Assembly: GCA_947630645.1 (NCBI GenBank)
Contig: CANRIF010000001.1
Coordinates: 1 to 64,000, forward strand
From: an uncultured Oscillospiraceae bacterium
Lineage (GTDB): Bacteria; Bacillota; Clostridia; Oscillospirales; Oscillospiraceae
Direction: 5' to 3'
Length of the DNA stretch: 64,000 nucleotides
The position numbers and the translations under genes were made by a program. The notes under the pieces are model-generated. The model was not told the origin of the DNA. It was given only the letters and a program-made list of their open reading frames with translations, and ran no database searches. Shown piece after piece: positions 1 through 9,405 of the stretch; positions within the stretch are counted from its first letter, which is position 1, and the number at the start of each line of letters is the position of its first letter.

Positions 1-60
1 CCCGTATTTCACCGCGATAGGCGTGACGATATCCCGAAGCTCGCGTACTGTGTATATCAA
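1..60 (-). CDS. partial N-terminus of a CDS, possibly a nucleotidyltransferase-domain protein (runs off the window edge)
   Basis: Reverse strand from a TTG at 60 reads M-IYTVRELRDIVTPIAVKYG, preceded by a GGGAGG ribosome-binding site. The N-terminus resembles small MNT-type nucleotidyltransferases, but only 20 aa are visible. Confidence 0.35.
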   Translation of the reverse strand, partial: MIYTVRELRDIVTPIAVKYG

Positions 61-155
61 AGGCGTTCCCTCCCTTCACTTTCATCTTACTATCATTATA
101 GGCAAATTGCAAGGAGGAAAAACACCGGGACGGCGGAAGCTGTCCCGGTGATACA

Positions 156-851
156 TTACCGCATATGGTATATCTCCCGCACCTCGGCGGTGGGGCCACC
201 GTCAGGGGCGGTGAGGATAAGGTTCGGCAGGGCGGTGAGGCCCGGTTTGCCGCCCCGGCGGCCCTCGATGAGTACCAGGACCGGGGCGCTGTCCGCCGCG
301 TGGGTCACGAACCGCAGGCGCTTGGGTTCGATGTCCGCCAGGCGCATGGCGGCGAAGATGTCGGTGAGGAACTCCGGCTTGTGGACCAGGCAGAACGACC
401 CGCCCCGGCGCAGAAGATAACTGGCCGCGCCGGAGAACTGGGCGGGGGATAGCCCGTCGGACCGGGCGGCGGCCCGGCCGGCGTCGGGGGAGGGCTTGCC
501 GGCGTAGTAATAGGGCGGGTTGCAGACCACCAGGTCGTACTCGCCGGGCCGGCCGATGGCGCGGTACTGGCGCACGTCCAGGCAGTCCACCCGGCCGGCG
601 ACGCCGTTGGCGTCGTAATTGTCCCGGCAGGCGTCCGCCGCGTCGGGGCGGATGTCCACGCTGTCATAGACCGCGTCCGGATACCGGGCGTGGAGCAGCA
701 CGGACAGCAGCCCGCCGCCGCAGCCTAAGTCCATGCACCGGGCGAAGTTTCCGGCGGAGGCGGCGAAATGGGCCAGCAGCACCGAGTCGGTGGTGATCTT
801 GAAAACAGGGTCGTCCACATAGACGGGACCCTGGGGCCAGAGCTGTTTCAT
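156..851 (-). CDS. class I SAM-dependent methyltransferase, tRNA1(Val) (adenine37-N6)-methyltransferase-like
   Basis: MKQLWPQGPVYVDDPVFKITTDSVLLAHF... with DLGCGGGLLS SAM motif and NPPYY catalytic motif (TrmN6/HemK-like). Confidence 0.8.
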   Translation of the reverse strand: MKQLWPQGPVYVDDPVFKITTDSVLLAHFAASAGNFARCMDLGCGGGLLSVLLHARYPDAVYDSVDIRPDAADACRDNYDANGVAGRVDCLDVRQYRAIGRPGEYDLVVCNPPYYYAGKPSPDAGRAAARSDGLSPAQFSGAASYLLRRGGSFCLVHKPEFLTDIFAAMRLADIEPKRLRFVTHAADSAPVLVLIEGRRGGKPGLTALPNLILTAPDGGPTAEVREIYHMR

Positions 852-921
852 AGTGTTTCCTCCGGATATAGGTGACGGGCGGTATGCTTTGCACATACCG
901 CCCGTTCCTTTTGCCTGTGGA

Positions 922-1092
922 TCACTCCTCGGCGATCGCGCTCATGGGGCACTGGTCGGCGCAGGAACCACAGCTGATGCACTTGTCGGCGTCGATGACA
1001 TAGTGGGCATCGCCCTCGCTGATAGCCTCGACGGGGCACTGATCGGCGCAGGAGCCGCAGCTGATGCAGGCGTCAGAGATCTTATAAGCCAT
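922..1092 (-). CDS. 2x[4Fe-4S] ferredoxin (56 aa; below the ORF-track cutoff)
   Basis: Reverse strand reads MAYKISDACISCGSCADQCPVEAISEGDAHYVIDADKCISCGSCADQCPMSAIAEE* with two CxxCxxCxxxCP motifs. Confidence 0.95.
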   Translation of the reverse strand: MAYKISDACISCGSCADQCPVEAISEGDAHYVIDADKCISCGSCADQCPMSAIAEE

Positions 1093-1263
1093 TTCGATTA
1101 CCTCCGTTTTTTATGTACGCACCCATACTAACATACATGACAGGGGAATTGCAATAGTTTTTTGTTCTTTCCAAAAATAAACGGATCCGACAAAGAAACC
1201 AACGTCTCTCGCGCTTTTATTTGCCGCCGGACGGCTATAATCCTGACTGGAGGCGATGGAGAG

Positions 1264-3729
1264 ATGAAGAACACGGAGCGGTTCACCCTGCGGGCGCGGA
1301 AGGCCATCGAGGAGGCCTACGAGGCCAGCCGGCGGCTGGGCCACAGCTATGTGGGTACGGAACACCTGCTCATCGGGCTGATGCGGGAGGGGGAGGGCCT
1401 TGCCTGCCGGTGCCTGCGCCGGGCGGGGCTGGAGGAGCCGGCGCTGACGGAACTGGTCACCAGCGCCGTGGGCCGGGGCGTACCGGGGCCGCCCGCCCAG
1501 GGGCTGACCCCCAAGGCCCGGCGGTGCATCGAGCTGGCCTGCGCCGACGCGGCCCGGCTGGGCCACAGCTTCGTGGGCACGGAGCATCTGCTCATGGGCA
1601 TCCTGCGCCAGCCCGACTGCGCCGGGACCCGGGCCGTGGAGGAGGCGGGGGCGGACCCGGACAGGCTGTACACCGAGGTGGTGGACCTGTTCGACCGGCC
1701 GGAGTACCGGGTCCGGCCGGAGGAGGGCGCGGTCCGCACCGCCTCCCGCCGCAGCGAGACAAAGACCCTGGACCAGTTCGGCCGGGACCTGACGGACATG
1801 GCCGCCCGGGGCCAGCTGGACCCGGTGATCGGCCGGGAGCGGGAGCTGGAGCGGGTCATCCAGATCCTGTCCCGCCGGACGAAGAACAACCCCATCCTGA
1901 TCGGGGAGCCGGGGGTGGGAAAGACGGCGGTGGCGGAGGCGCTGGCCCGGCGGGTGGCGGCCGGGGACGTGCCGGAGCATCTGCGGAAAAAGCGGGTGGT
2001 GGCCCTGGACATCCCCTCCATGCTGGCCGGGACCAAGTACCGGGGCGACTTTGAGGACCGGGTCAAGACGGTCATCCGGGAGGTGAGCCGGGCCGGAGAT
2101 GTGATCCTGTTCGTGGACGAGATGCACACCATCGTGGGCGCCGGGGCGGCGGAAGGGGCCATCGACGCGGCCAATATTTTGAAGCCCGCCCTGGGCCGGG
2201 GCCTCGTCCAGATCATCGGGGCCACCACCGTGGAGGAGTACCGGACCCATGTGGAGAAGGACGCGGCGCTGGAGCGGCGGTTCCAGCCGGTGACCGTGGC
2301 GGAGCCGAGCCGGGAGGAGAGCATCCGCATCCTGAAGGGCCTGCGGGACCGGTACGAGAGCCATCACCACCTGGTCATCACCGACGAGGCCGTCACCGCG
2401 GCGGTGGACCTGTCGGCCCGGTATATCCCGGACCGCTATCTGCCGGACAAGGCGGTGGACCTCATCGACGAGGCGGCCAGCCGGGTGCGTATGGCGGGGG
2501 AGCGGGTGCCGGAGGGGGTGAAGGCGGCCCAGGAGCGGGTGCAGAGCCTCCAGGCGGCCATCGACGCGGCGGTGAAGCACCAGGACTTCGAGGGGGCGGC
2601 GTCCCTGCGGGACCAGGAGCGGACCCAGCGCCGGGAGCTGGACGCGGCCCGCAGCGACTGGGCCGCCCGCACCGCCGGGCGGATGCGCCCCGTGGGGGCG
2701 GAGGACGTGGCGGCGGTGGTGTCCGGCTGGACGGGCATCCCGGTGGAGAGCCTGACCCGGGAGGAGAGCGAGCGGCTGCGGAGCCTGGAGCAGATCATCC
2801 ACCGGCGGCTCATCGGCCAGGACGAGGCGGTGGACGCCGTGTGCCGGGCCATAAGGCTGGGCCGGGTGGGACTGGCGGACCCGGGCCGGCCGGTGGGCAG
2901 CTTCCTTTTTCTTGGCCCCACCGGCGTGGGGAAGACGGAACTGTGCCGGGCCTTGGCGGAGGCGGTGTACGGCGACGAGCAGGCCATCGTTCGGGTAGAT
3001 ATGTCCGAGTATATGGAGAAGCACGCTGTCAGCCGTCTTATCGGCGCGCCGCCGGGATATGTGGGCCACGACGAGGGCGGATACCTCACCGAGAAGGTGC
3101 GCCGCAGGCCCTGGAGCGTGGTGCTGTTCGACGAGATGGAGAAGGCTCACGAGGACGTGTGGGGGTTGCTGCTGCAGATATTGGAGGACGGCATTCTCAC
3201 CGACAGCCACGGCCGGCGGACGGACTTCAAAAACACGGTGGTGGTGATGACCTCCAACGTGGGCGCCCAGGCTGCGGCAGGCGGGGCGCGGCCGCTGGGC
3301 TTTTCCGGCGGGGAGGACGGCGCCGAGGCCCGGTACGGGCGGCTGCGGGAGCGGGTGATGGAGGAGGCCCGGCAGGTGTTCCGGCCGGAGCTTCTGAACC
3401 GCATCGACGCGGTGGTGGTGTTCCGGCCCCTGGAGCGGGCGCAGATGCGCGCCATCGCGGCCCAGCTTCTGGAAAAGGTGGCCCGGCGGCTGGCGGAAAA
3501 GGGCGTGGCCATGGAGACGGCGCCGGAGGCGCTGGACGCCCTGGCGGAGCAGGGCTACGACCCGGCCTACGGCGCCCGGCCGCTGCGCCGGTGCGTGCGC
3601 CGGCAGGTGGAGGACGCCCTGGCCCGGATGCTGCTGGACGGCACGCTGGAAAAGGGCGACAGGGTCCGGATCGCGGTCCGGGACGGGGCGGTGGTCCCGG
3701 AAAAGGTTGACGGCGGCGGCGAAGAATGA
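1264..3729 (+). CDS. clpC: ATP-dependent Clp protease ATP-binding subunit ClpC
   Basis: Two N-terminal Clp repeats (RLGHSYVGTEHLLIGL / RLGHSFVGTEHLLMGI), two Walker A motifs (GEPGVGKT, GPTGVGKTE), UVR-like middle region. Start placed at MKNTERFTLRARKAIEEAY. Confidence 0.95.
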   Translation: MKNTERFTLRARKAIEEAYEASRRLGHSYVGTEHLLIGLMREGEGLACRCLRRAGLEEPALTELVTSAVGRGVPGPPAQGLTPKARRCIELACADAARLGHSFVGTEHLLMGILRQPDCAGTRAVEEAGADPDRLYTEVVDLFDRPEYRVRPEEGAVRTASRRSETKTLDQFGRDLTDMAARGQLDPVIGRERELERVIQILSRRTKNNPILIGEPGVGKTAVAEALARRVAAGDVPEHLRKKRVVALDIPSMLAGTKYRGDFEDRVKTVIREVSRAGDVILFVDEMHTIVGAGAAEGAIDAANILKPALGRGLVQIIGATTVEEYRTHVEKDAALERRFQPVTVAEPSREESIRILKGLRDRYESHHHLVITDEAVTAAVDLSARYIPDRYLPDKAVDLIDEAASRVRMAGERVPEGVKAAQERVQSLQAAIDAAVKHQDFEGAASLRDQERTQRRELDAARSDWAARTAGRMRPVGAEDVAAVVSGWTGIPVESLTREESERLRSLEQIIHRRLIGQDEAVDAVCRAIRLGRVGLADPGRPVGSFLFLGPTGVGKTELCRALAEAVYGDEQAIVRVDMSEYMEKHAVSRLIGAPPGYVGHDEGGYLTEKVRRRPWSVVLFDEMEKAHEDVWGLLLQILEDGILTDSHGRRTDFKNTVVVMTSNVGAQAAAGGARPLGFSGGEDGAEARYGRLRERVMEEARQVFRPELLNRIDAVVVFRPLERAQMRAIAAQLLEKVARRLAEKGVAMETAPEALDALAEQGYDPAYGARPLRRCVRRQVEDALARMLLDGTLEKGDRVRIAVRDGAVVPEKVDGGGEE

Positions 3730-3742
3730 TAAAATCCCCCGA

Positions 3743-3780
3743 GGGGACGGGCGTTTCACCCGTCCCCTTCCGAGTTTTTT
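3743..3780 (+). terminator. intrinsic terminator downstream of clpC
   Basis: GGGGACGGG-cgtttca-CCCGTCCCC followed by a T-rich tract ending in TTTTTT. Confidence 0.65.
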
Positions 3781-3796
3781 GAGGGAGGTCCTGGCT

Positions 3797-4198
3797 ATGT
3801 CCGCGCAGGAGGAATTGAAAGCGCGCATCAACAGAGATAACGGCTTTATGAGCTATAACGGCATCACCGTCGCCGAGGTGGGCAAGGGCGAGTGCCTGTG
3901 CCGGGTGGAGGTGGGGCAGAACGGCCTCAACCCCCACGGCATCGCCCACGGCGGGCTGCTGTTCACCCTGTGCGACACCGCCGCGGGCATCGCCGCCAGC
4001 ACCACCGGGCGGAAGGTGGTCTCCCGCGCGTCGGATATGCACTTTCTCCGCCCCGGCCTGCCGGGGGTCCTGACCGCCCGGGGCCAGGTGGTCCAGGCGG
4101 GGAGCCGGACCGCCCTGTGTACCGCCGAGGTGCGGGACGAAAAGGGCGAGCTGGTGGCCACAGCCAGCTTTGAGATGTTCTTCCTGGACGGGGAGTGA
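3797..4198 (+). CDS. PaaI-family hotdog-fold thioesterase
   Basis: GLNPHGIAHGGLLFTLCDTAAGIAAS hotdog motif, RASDMHFLRPG. About 133 aa from MSAQEELK. Confidence 0.88.
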   Translation: MSAQEELKARINRDNGFMSYNGITVAEVGKGECLCRVEVGQNGLNPHGIAHGGLLFTLCDTAAGIAASTTGRKVVSRASDMHFLRPGLPGVLTARGQVVQAGSRTALCTAEVRDEKGELVATASFEMFFLDGE

Positions 4199-4204
4199 CT
4201 GGCC

Positions 4205-5122
4205 CTAGGCCGGGACGAGGCGCACCAGTTCGGTGCCGGGGTAGTAGTGGGCCAGGATGTCCCGGTAGCCCAGCCCCTGGGCGGCGTAGGTCCGGGCGCC
4301 GTACTGGCTCATGCCCACCCCGTGGCCGTAGCCGGAGACGGTGAAGGTGAACACGTCCCCATCCCAGGCGACGGAGAACGCGGTGCTTCGTAGGCCCAGG
4401 GCGGCGCGCACCTCGGCGCCGGTGAACGTCCGGCCGCAGAACACCGCCCGGCTGACCCGGCCCGCCCCGTCTGTCTCCAGCCCCTCCGCCCAGGCGGACG
4501 GGTCCCGGAGGGGCGTCAGGCCGAGGGCCTTGGCCAGCTGCGCCGCCGAGAAGACGGCGTCGGTGACGAGGCCGGGGGTGTCCTCGGGCCGCTCCGGGCT
4601 CTCCACACTGATAAGATAGGGCAGCGGCGACCAGATGGCGCCGCTGTCCTCGGTGCATCCCAGGGAACTGGCGTGGAAGGCCGCCTGGATGGGCTCACCG
4701 CCGTAGGCCAGGTACTCCCCGTCGGTGCCGGATACGGCGGTGCGGACGGCGCGCAGGTCCTTCCCGAAGTCCGCGCCCCAGCGCTCCCGCAGGGCCTGCT
4801 CGTCCAGCCATGCCAGGCAGCAGCTGCTGTCCGTACACACGGCGGCGTCCCCGTGGCGGCGGCAGGACAGGGCGTAGGTCCGCGCCGCCACGGCCTGGGC
4901 CTTGAGGGCCTCGGCGCCGAAGGAGACGGGCATCTCCGCCGCCACGGCCAGGGGCAGATACTCCGCCATGGTCACCGTCCGGGGCCCATCCGGGGTATAC
5001 AGGGTCAGGATGGTGCGGCTGTCGGCGCTGCTGGCGGCCGGACCGCCGCCCCGCAGGTAGAACAGCCCCGCCAGCACCCAAAAAAGGACCGCCCAGCAGG
5101 CAAAACGAACGGTGCGCTTCAT
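4205..5122 (-). CDS. spoIID: SpoIID/LytB-domain protein (stage II sporulation protein D-like)
   Basis: N-terminal TM, EYLPLAVAAEMPVSFGAEALKAQAVAARTYAL, YGHGVGMSQYGA...AQGLGYRDILAHYYPGTEL. Confidence 0.9.
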   Translation of the reverse strand: MKRTVRFACWAVLFWVLAGLFYLRGGGPAASSADSRTILTLYTPDGPRTVTMAEYLPLAVAAEMPVSFGAEALKAQAVAARTYALSCRRHGDAAVCTDSSCCLAWLDEQALRERWGADFGKDLRAVRTAVSGTDGEYLAYGGEPIQAAFHASSLGCTEDSGAIWSPLPYLISVESPERPEDTPGLVTDAVFSAAQLAKALGLTPLRDPSAWAEGLETDGAGRVSRAVFCGRTFTGAEVRAALGLRSTAFSVAWDGDVFTFTVSGYGHGVGMSQYGARTYAAQGLGYRDILAHYYPGTELVRLVPA

Positions 5123-5166
5123 GGCGGCACAGCCCCCTTTCCCGCCCCATCCCCGCCCGGGCGCTA

Positions 5167-5195
5167 TTGACGGGACGGCGGGATGGGTATATAAT
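5167..5195 (+). promoter_or_regulatory. sigma70/sigmaA-type promoter
   Basis: TTGACG-N17-TATAAT about 40 nt upstream of the 5233 ORF. Confidence 0.6.
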
Positions 5196-5232
5196 CTGCG
5201 TTGAAAAATAGTATGGGATAGCGGGGCGGCTT

Positions 5233-6030
5233 ATGCGAAGCGAAGCGTATAAATTATCGGGATTCACCGTCGTGATCAGCGCCGTGGGCTTTCTGCTCCG
5301 GTGGCTGCAGGATATGCAGATCCAGGACCCGGTGAACGGCCTGGCGCGGTATGCGCCCATCAGCTTTCTGGTGGCGGGGATCGTCATCGTGGCGGCGGCG
5401 GGTCTGGTGGGATTCGTGTTCCACCTGCGGCAGTTCGACGCGCCCACCGCGCCGGAGGAGGCCCTGGCCGGGCGCACGCCGGTGTACGGCGTCATCTCCC
5501 TGCTGCCGGCGGTGCTGCTGGCGGCGGCGGGGGTCTACCGGGCCATCTTCCCCGGGGATACCCTGTGGCCCACCATGCACCGCATCTGCGGCGTGGCCAT
5601 GGTGGTGGGGGCGTTCGGCGCCGGGACGCTGGCTCTGAACATCGCCAAGCCGGACCAGGACGCCGCCCGGCGGCGGGGGGCCGTGCTTATGCTGGTCTTT
5701 GCCGTGGTCTGGCTGGTGACCGGATACCGGGACGCGGCCACGGACCCCATCGTGTGGCGGTTCGCGCCGGAGATATTGGCCGAGTGCGCCGTGCTTCTGG
5801 CCATCTACTACACGGCGGGGTACTTCTTCCACGCCGCCCGTCCCTGGCGGACGCTGATCAGCTGCGATCTGGGCGCCATGCTGTGCATCATGTGCGCCAT
5901 CGACGACAACGGCATGGCCCAGAGCGTCACCCTGGCGGCCATGGCGTTCCAGCTGCTCATATGGGCCTTCGTGGTCTCGGAGAACCTCCGCACGAAGCCG
6001 CTGACGCCGGGGAGCGGACCGGAGAACTGA
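5233..6030 (+). CDS. multi-pass membrane protein of unknown function
   Basis: 265 aa with many hydrophobic segments; good promoter upstream and hairpin downstream. Confidence 0.75.
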   Translation: MRSEAYKLSGFTVVISAVGFLLRWLQDMQIQDPVNGLARYAPISFLVAGIVIVAAAGLVGFVFHLRQFDAPTAPEEALAGRTPVYGVISLLPAVLLAAAGVYRAIFPGDTLWPTMHRICGVAMVVGAFGAGTLALNIAKPDQDAARRRGAVLMLVFAVVWLVTGYRDAATDPIVWRFAPEILAECAVLLAIYYTAGYFFHAARPWRTLISCDLGAMLCIMCAIDDNGMAQSVTLAAMAFQLLIWAFVVSENLRTKPLTPGSGPEN

Positions 6031-6038
6031 TAAAACGC

Positions 6039-6067
6039 GGCGGCATCTGATGGGGATGCCGCCTTTC
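6039..6067 (+). terminator. hairpin, possible intrinsic terminator
   Basis: GGCGGCATC-tgatggg-GATGCCGCC then TTTCG. Confidence 0.45.
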
Positions 6068-6093
6068 GTATTGGACGAAAAGGGGGGCGGGAT

Positions 6094-7266
6094 GTGACCG
6101 CCATCGTCACCGACGTGCATTACCGGATGTCCCTCGCCCTGATCCGGGACCTGGGCCAGGCGGGGGCGGAGGTCATCGCCTGCGAGAAGGAGGGCCTGCC
6201 CGCCCTGGGCGCGGCCTCCCGCTGGTGCAAAGAGTTGGTCCGCCTGCCAGAGGAGGGATGGGCGGACGGACTGTGGGAACTGTGCCGGACGGTGGGGCGC
6301 CAGCGTGGCTGCCGGCCGGCGCTGCTGCCGGTGGGGGCCGGGACCCTGGGGCTGCTGGCCCGGGAGAGGGAGCGGTTTCAGGATGTCTGCGGCCTGTGCA
6401 TCCCCACGGCGGAGCAGCTGGCGCTCTTCAACAGCAAGGCGGCGGTGAACGCTCTGGCCTGGTCGCTGGGCATCCCCGTGCCGGACCAGTTCGTCCGGGC
6501 GGCGGGGGAGAGCGCGGCGGACTTCGCCGCCCGGCTGCCCATGCCCTGCGTGGTCAAGCCGGACTGGGGGGAGGGCCTGGGCCTGCCCGCCGGAGCGCGG
6601 TACGTCGTCGCCCGGACGCCGGGGGAGGCGGCGGACGCCTATGAGCGGTTCGCGGCCATGGCCGGCGGAGGACCCATCGTCCAAGGCTATCTTCCCGGCC
6701 GGGCATTGGGCTGCTCCGTGATCGCGGACGGCGGCCGGGTGGCGGCCTGCCTGTGCCACCGGCGGATACGGGAATGGCCTGTGTCCGGCGGGCCGTCTAC
6801 CTGCTGCGAGAGCGTGCAGGCGCCGGAGCTGGAGGAACACGTCCGGCATCTGGCGGCGCACACGGGCCTCACCGGCCCGGCCATGTTCGAGTTCAAGGAG
6901 GACGCCGCTGGCGTGCCCCGGCTGCTGGAGGTCAACCCCCGCGTCTGGGGCTCCTATCCCCTGACCCGGGCGGCGAAGACCGGGATGAGCCTGACCTGGG
7001 CCGCCCTGGCCTGGAACGGGGCCAACGCCGCCTCGCCCGTCCCGCTGCCGGCGTCCGCCCCCTTCCGGCGGGCAAAGCTCTCCTTCGGCGCGTCCGAACT
7101 GGCCGCGGCGGCGGGGTATCTCCGGGCCGGACGGCCCGGCATGGGCCTGCGTGCCATAGGAAGTGCGCTGGACCCCTTTGGAAAGAAGGGCGTTTTCGAG
7201 TGGGGCGACCCCCGGCCGGGGCTGGCCTACGGGAGGACGCTGCTGAAGAGAGGACGGAGAGAATGA
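6094..7266 (+). CDS. ATP-grasp domain protein (carboxylate-amine ligase-like)
   Basis: PCVVKPDWGEGLGLP lysine motif, MFEFKEDAAGVPRLLEVNPRVWGSYPL Mg-binding ExNPR motif. GTG start. Confidence 0.85.
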   Translation: MTAIVTDVHYRMSLALIRDLGQAGAEVIACEKEGLPALGAASRWCKELVRLPEEGWADGLWELCRTVGRQRGCRPALLPVGAGTLGLLARERERFQDVCGLCIPTAEQLALFNSKAAVNALAWSLGIPVPDQFVRAAGESAADFAARLPMPCVVKPDWGEGLGLPAGARYVVARTPGEAADAYERFAAMAGGGPIVQGYLPGRALGCSVIADGGRVAACLCHRRIREWPVSGGPSTCCESVQAPELEEHVRHLAAHTGLTGPAMFEFKEDAAGVPRLLEVNPRVWGSYPLTRAAKTGMSLTWAALAWNGANAASPVPLPASAPFRRAKLSFGASELAAAAGYLRAGRPGMGLRAIGSALDPFGKKGVFEWGDPRPGLAYGRTLLKRGRRE

Positions 7267-8006
7267 GCCTGTTCCGGGCCGACCTGCATATACACACCGA
7301 CGCCTCCGGGGACGGCCGTTCCGACCTGGCGGCGCTGGCGGCGGCGGCGAAGGCCGCGGGCCTGGACGCCATCGCTGTCACGGATCACGACCGCTGCACC
7401 CCCGTGCCGGAGCGCATGGACGGGGTGCTGCTGATCCCTGGCTGCGAGATCGCCACCGCCGGGGGCCACATGACGGGGCTGTTTCTGGCCCGGCCCGTGG
7501 ACCTGGCGGCGCTGGGTCATCGACCGGAGCCGGCGGCGGCTGCTGCGGCGGTCCACGCGGCGGGGGGCCTGGCGGTGCTGGCCCACCCCTACGAACATCG
7601 GGACCCGGACGAGCGGTGGCTCACCGCTGGGCTGGACGGGGTGGAGACGGCCAACGCCCGGGCGGATATGAAGGACCCCCGCGCCAACGTCAAGGCCGCG
7701 GCCCTGGCGGAAAAGCTGGGCTGTGCCGCCGTGGGCGGCAGCGACGGCCACCACACCGGGGAGGTGGGCAACGCCTATACCGAGATCGAGGCTGCGTCCC
7801 CGGACCTGGACGCTCTGCGCCGGGCGGTGCGGGACGGCCGCTGCCGGGCGGTGCTGCGCCGCCGGACCGGGTGGATGCAAAAGGGCCTGTCCCAGTGGCG
7901 GGCCGCCCGGCGGCACGGGGGGCTGCGCCGCCTGGCCCACGGGCTGGCCTATCTTGCCAAGTGCGCCGTTTGGGCGGCGCTGGAGAGGGTGAGGGGGAGA
8001 GCATGA
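7263..8006 (+). CDS. PHP-domain metal-dependent phosphoesterase
   Basis: RADLHIHTDASGDG, AVTDHDRCTPVPE, LAHPYEH, GGSDGHHTGEVGNAYTEI. ATG overlaps the upstream TGA (ATGA). Confidence 0.9.
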   Translation: MSLFRADLHIHTDASGDGRSDLAALAAAAKAAGLDAIAVTDHDRCTPVPERMDGVLLIPGCEIATAGGHMTGLFLARPVDLAALGHRPEPAAAAAAVHAAGGLAVLAHPYEHRDPDERWLTAGLDGVETANARADMKDPRANVKAAALAEKLGCAAVGGSDGHHTGEVGNAYTEIEAASPDLDALRRAVRDGRCRAVLRRRTGWMQKGLSQWRAARRHGGLRRLAHGLAYLAKCAVWAALERVRGRA

Positions 8007-9337
8007 GCCTGACCACGCGGGCCATCGGCGCGGCGAAAAAGGTCAAGGGCCGGTACGCGGCCCGGCGGCGGGAGCGGGTCCCGGCGTACCTCTCTCCCGT
8101 GCGGCGCATCGAGCGGGTGGCGCTGGCGGAGCGGGTGTGCGCCATGACCTTCGACGACGGCCCCTGCGCCCTTCCGGCCCGGCCGGACCGCTTCGACGGC
8201 AAGGCCCTGACCCTGGTGCTGGCCGAGACGCTGGAGCGGTACGGCGCCCGGGGGACCTTCGACATCGTGGGCGACACCTCGGCCAATTACCCGGACCGGC
8301 CCGGCAAAGAGGGGACCGCCTCCTGGGGCGGGGTGCGCTACGACCACTACCCCGACTACGGCCAGGACCGCTCCGGCGGCGCGGCCAACTGCCCGGAACT
8401 GATCGGGCGGCTGCTGGCGGGGGGCCATGAGCTGACCAGCCATACATACGCCCACCGGCTCTTCGGCCGCAAGGCGCTCGTCTACGGCCGGCGGGCCTTC
8501 CAGCCGGGGCTGGACCCGGTGGTGGAGGACCTGCGGCGGCTGCACGAGTTGGTGCGGGAGCGGTGGGGCTATACCATGCGCCTGGGCCGGCCGCCCCACT
8601 ATGTAGACGCCGTCGCTGGGGGCTTTTCCAGTTACGACGCCTACGCCCTGATGGGCTATCAATACCTGGCCGCGGGCTTCGACGGGGCGGGCTGGCTGCC
8701 CCTGGGCTCCTACGAGCAGGAGACGGAGGCCGTCTGGCGGCCCGCGGAGGCGGCGCTGGCGGCGGACCCGGACGCCTTCTGCGGCCAGATCATCTTCCAC
8801 AAGGACGGGTACAACATGGCCCGGCGCACGCCGGTGGCGGACGGGCTGGAAAAGCAGCTGGCGCTGCTGGCAGACCGGGGCTACCGGGTGGTCACCGTGT
8901 CGGAACTGCTGGCGATGGCGCCCTTCCGGGACATCGGCCCCGGGACGGAGCTTTTCCAGGCGGCGAAGGCGCTGCTGGACCGGGGCTGGTGTCCCGCCTT
9001 CCGGGATGATACGCTGCGGCCCGACGCGCCCCTGACGCGGGGGGACCTTGCCATGCTGGTCTTCGGCTGGCCCGGCGCGGCCCGGCGGATAGAGCTGATC
9101 CGCGCCGGCGAGGCGCCCTTCCGGGACGTGCCGGCGGGCCACCCCTATGCGGGGGCGGCGCTGCTGGCGGACCGGGCCGGGGCGGTGACGGCCCGGAACG
9201 GGCTGTTCCGGCCCATGGAGCCGGCGTCGGCGGGGGACCAGGCCGCCTTTTTGGAGACGGTCACGGGCCGGACGCCCGCCGGGGCGACGGCCGATCACGG
9301 GCATTTTCTGCCGCTGGCGGCGGAGATGCTGCTGTAA
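8003..9337 (+). CDS. polysaccharide deacetylase (NodB homology) with C-terminal SLH-like repeats
   Basis: MTFDDGP and HELTSHTYAH NodB motifs; C-terminal FRDIGPGTELFQAAKALLDRGWCPAFRDDTLRPDAPLTRGDLAMLVF resembles S-layer homology repeats. ATG overlaps the upstream TGA. Confidence 0.82.
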   Translation: MSLTTRAIGAAKKVKGRYAARRRERVPAYLSPVRRIERVALAERVCAMTFDDGPCALPARPDRFDGKALTLVLAETLERYGARGTFDIVGDTSANYPDRPGKEGTASWGGVRYDHYPDYGQDRSGGAANCPELIGRLLAGGHELTSHTYAHRLFGRKALVYGRRAFQPGLDPVVEDLRRLHELVRERWGYTMRLGRPPHYVDAVAGGFSSYDAYALMGYQYLAAGFDGAGWLPLGSYEQETEAVWRPAEAALAADPDAFCGQIIFHKDGYNMARRTPVADGLEKQLALLADRGYRVVTVSELLAMAPFRDIGPGTELFQAAKALLDRGWCPAFRDDTLRPDAPLTRGDLAMLVFGWPGAARRIELIRAGEAPFRDVPAGHPYAGAALLADRAGAVTARNGLFRPMEPASAGDQAAFLETVTGRTPAGATADHGHFLPLAAEMLL

Positions 9338-9405
9338 GATCGGGCACGCGCCCGCGAAGTGAACAAACCGGCTCTGTGCCGGGAGAATGATAAGGAGAGT
9401 CATCA

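Noticed and set aside
1111-3831. 906-aa minus-strand ORF opposite clpC
   Set aside because: Shadow ORF of a GC-rich gene; low-complexity Pro/Arg/His composition, while the plus strand encodes clear ClpC motifs.
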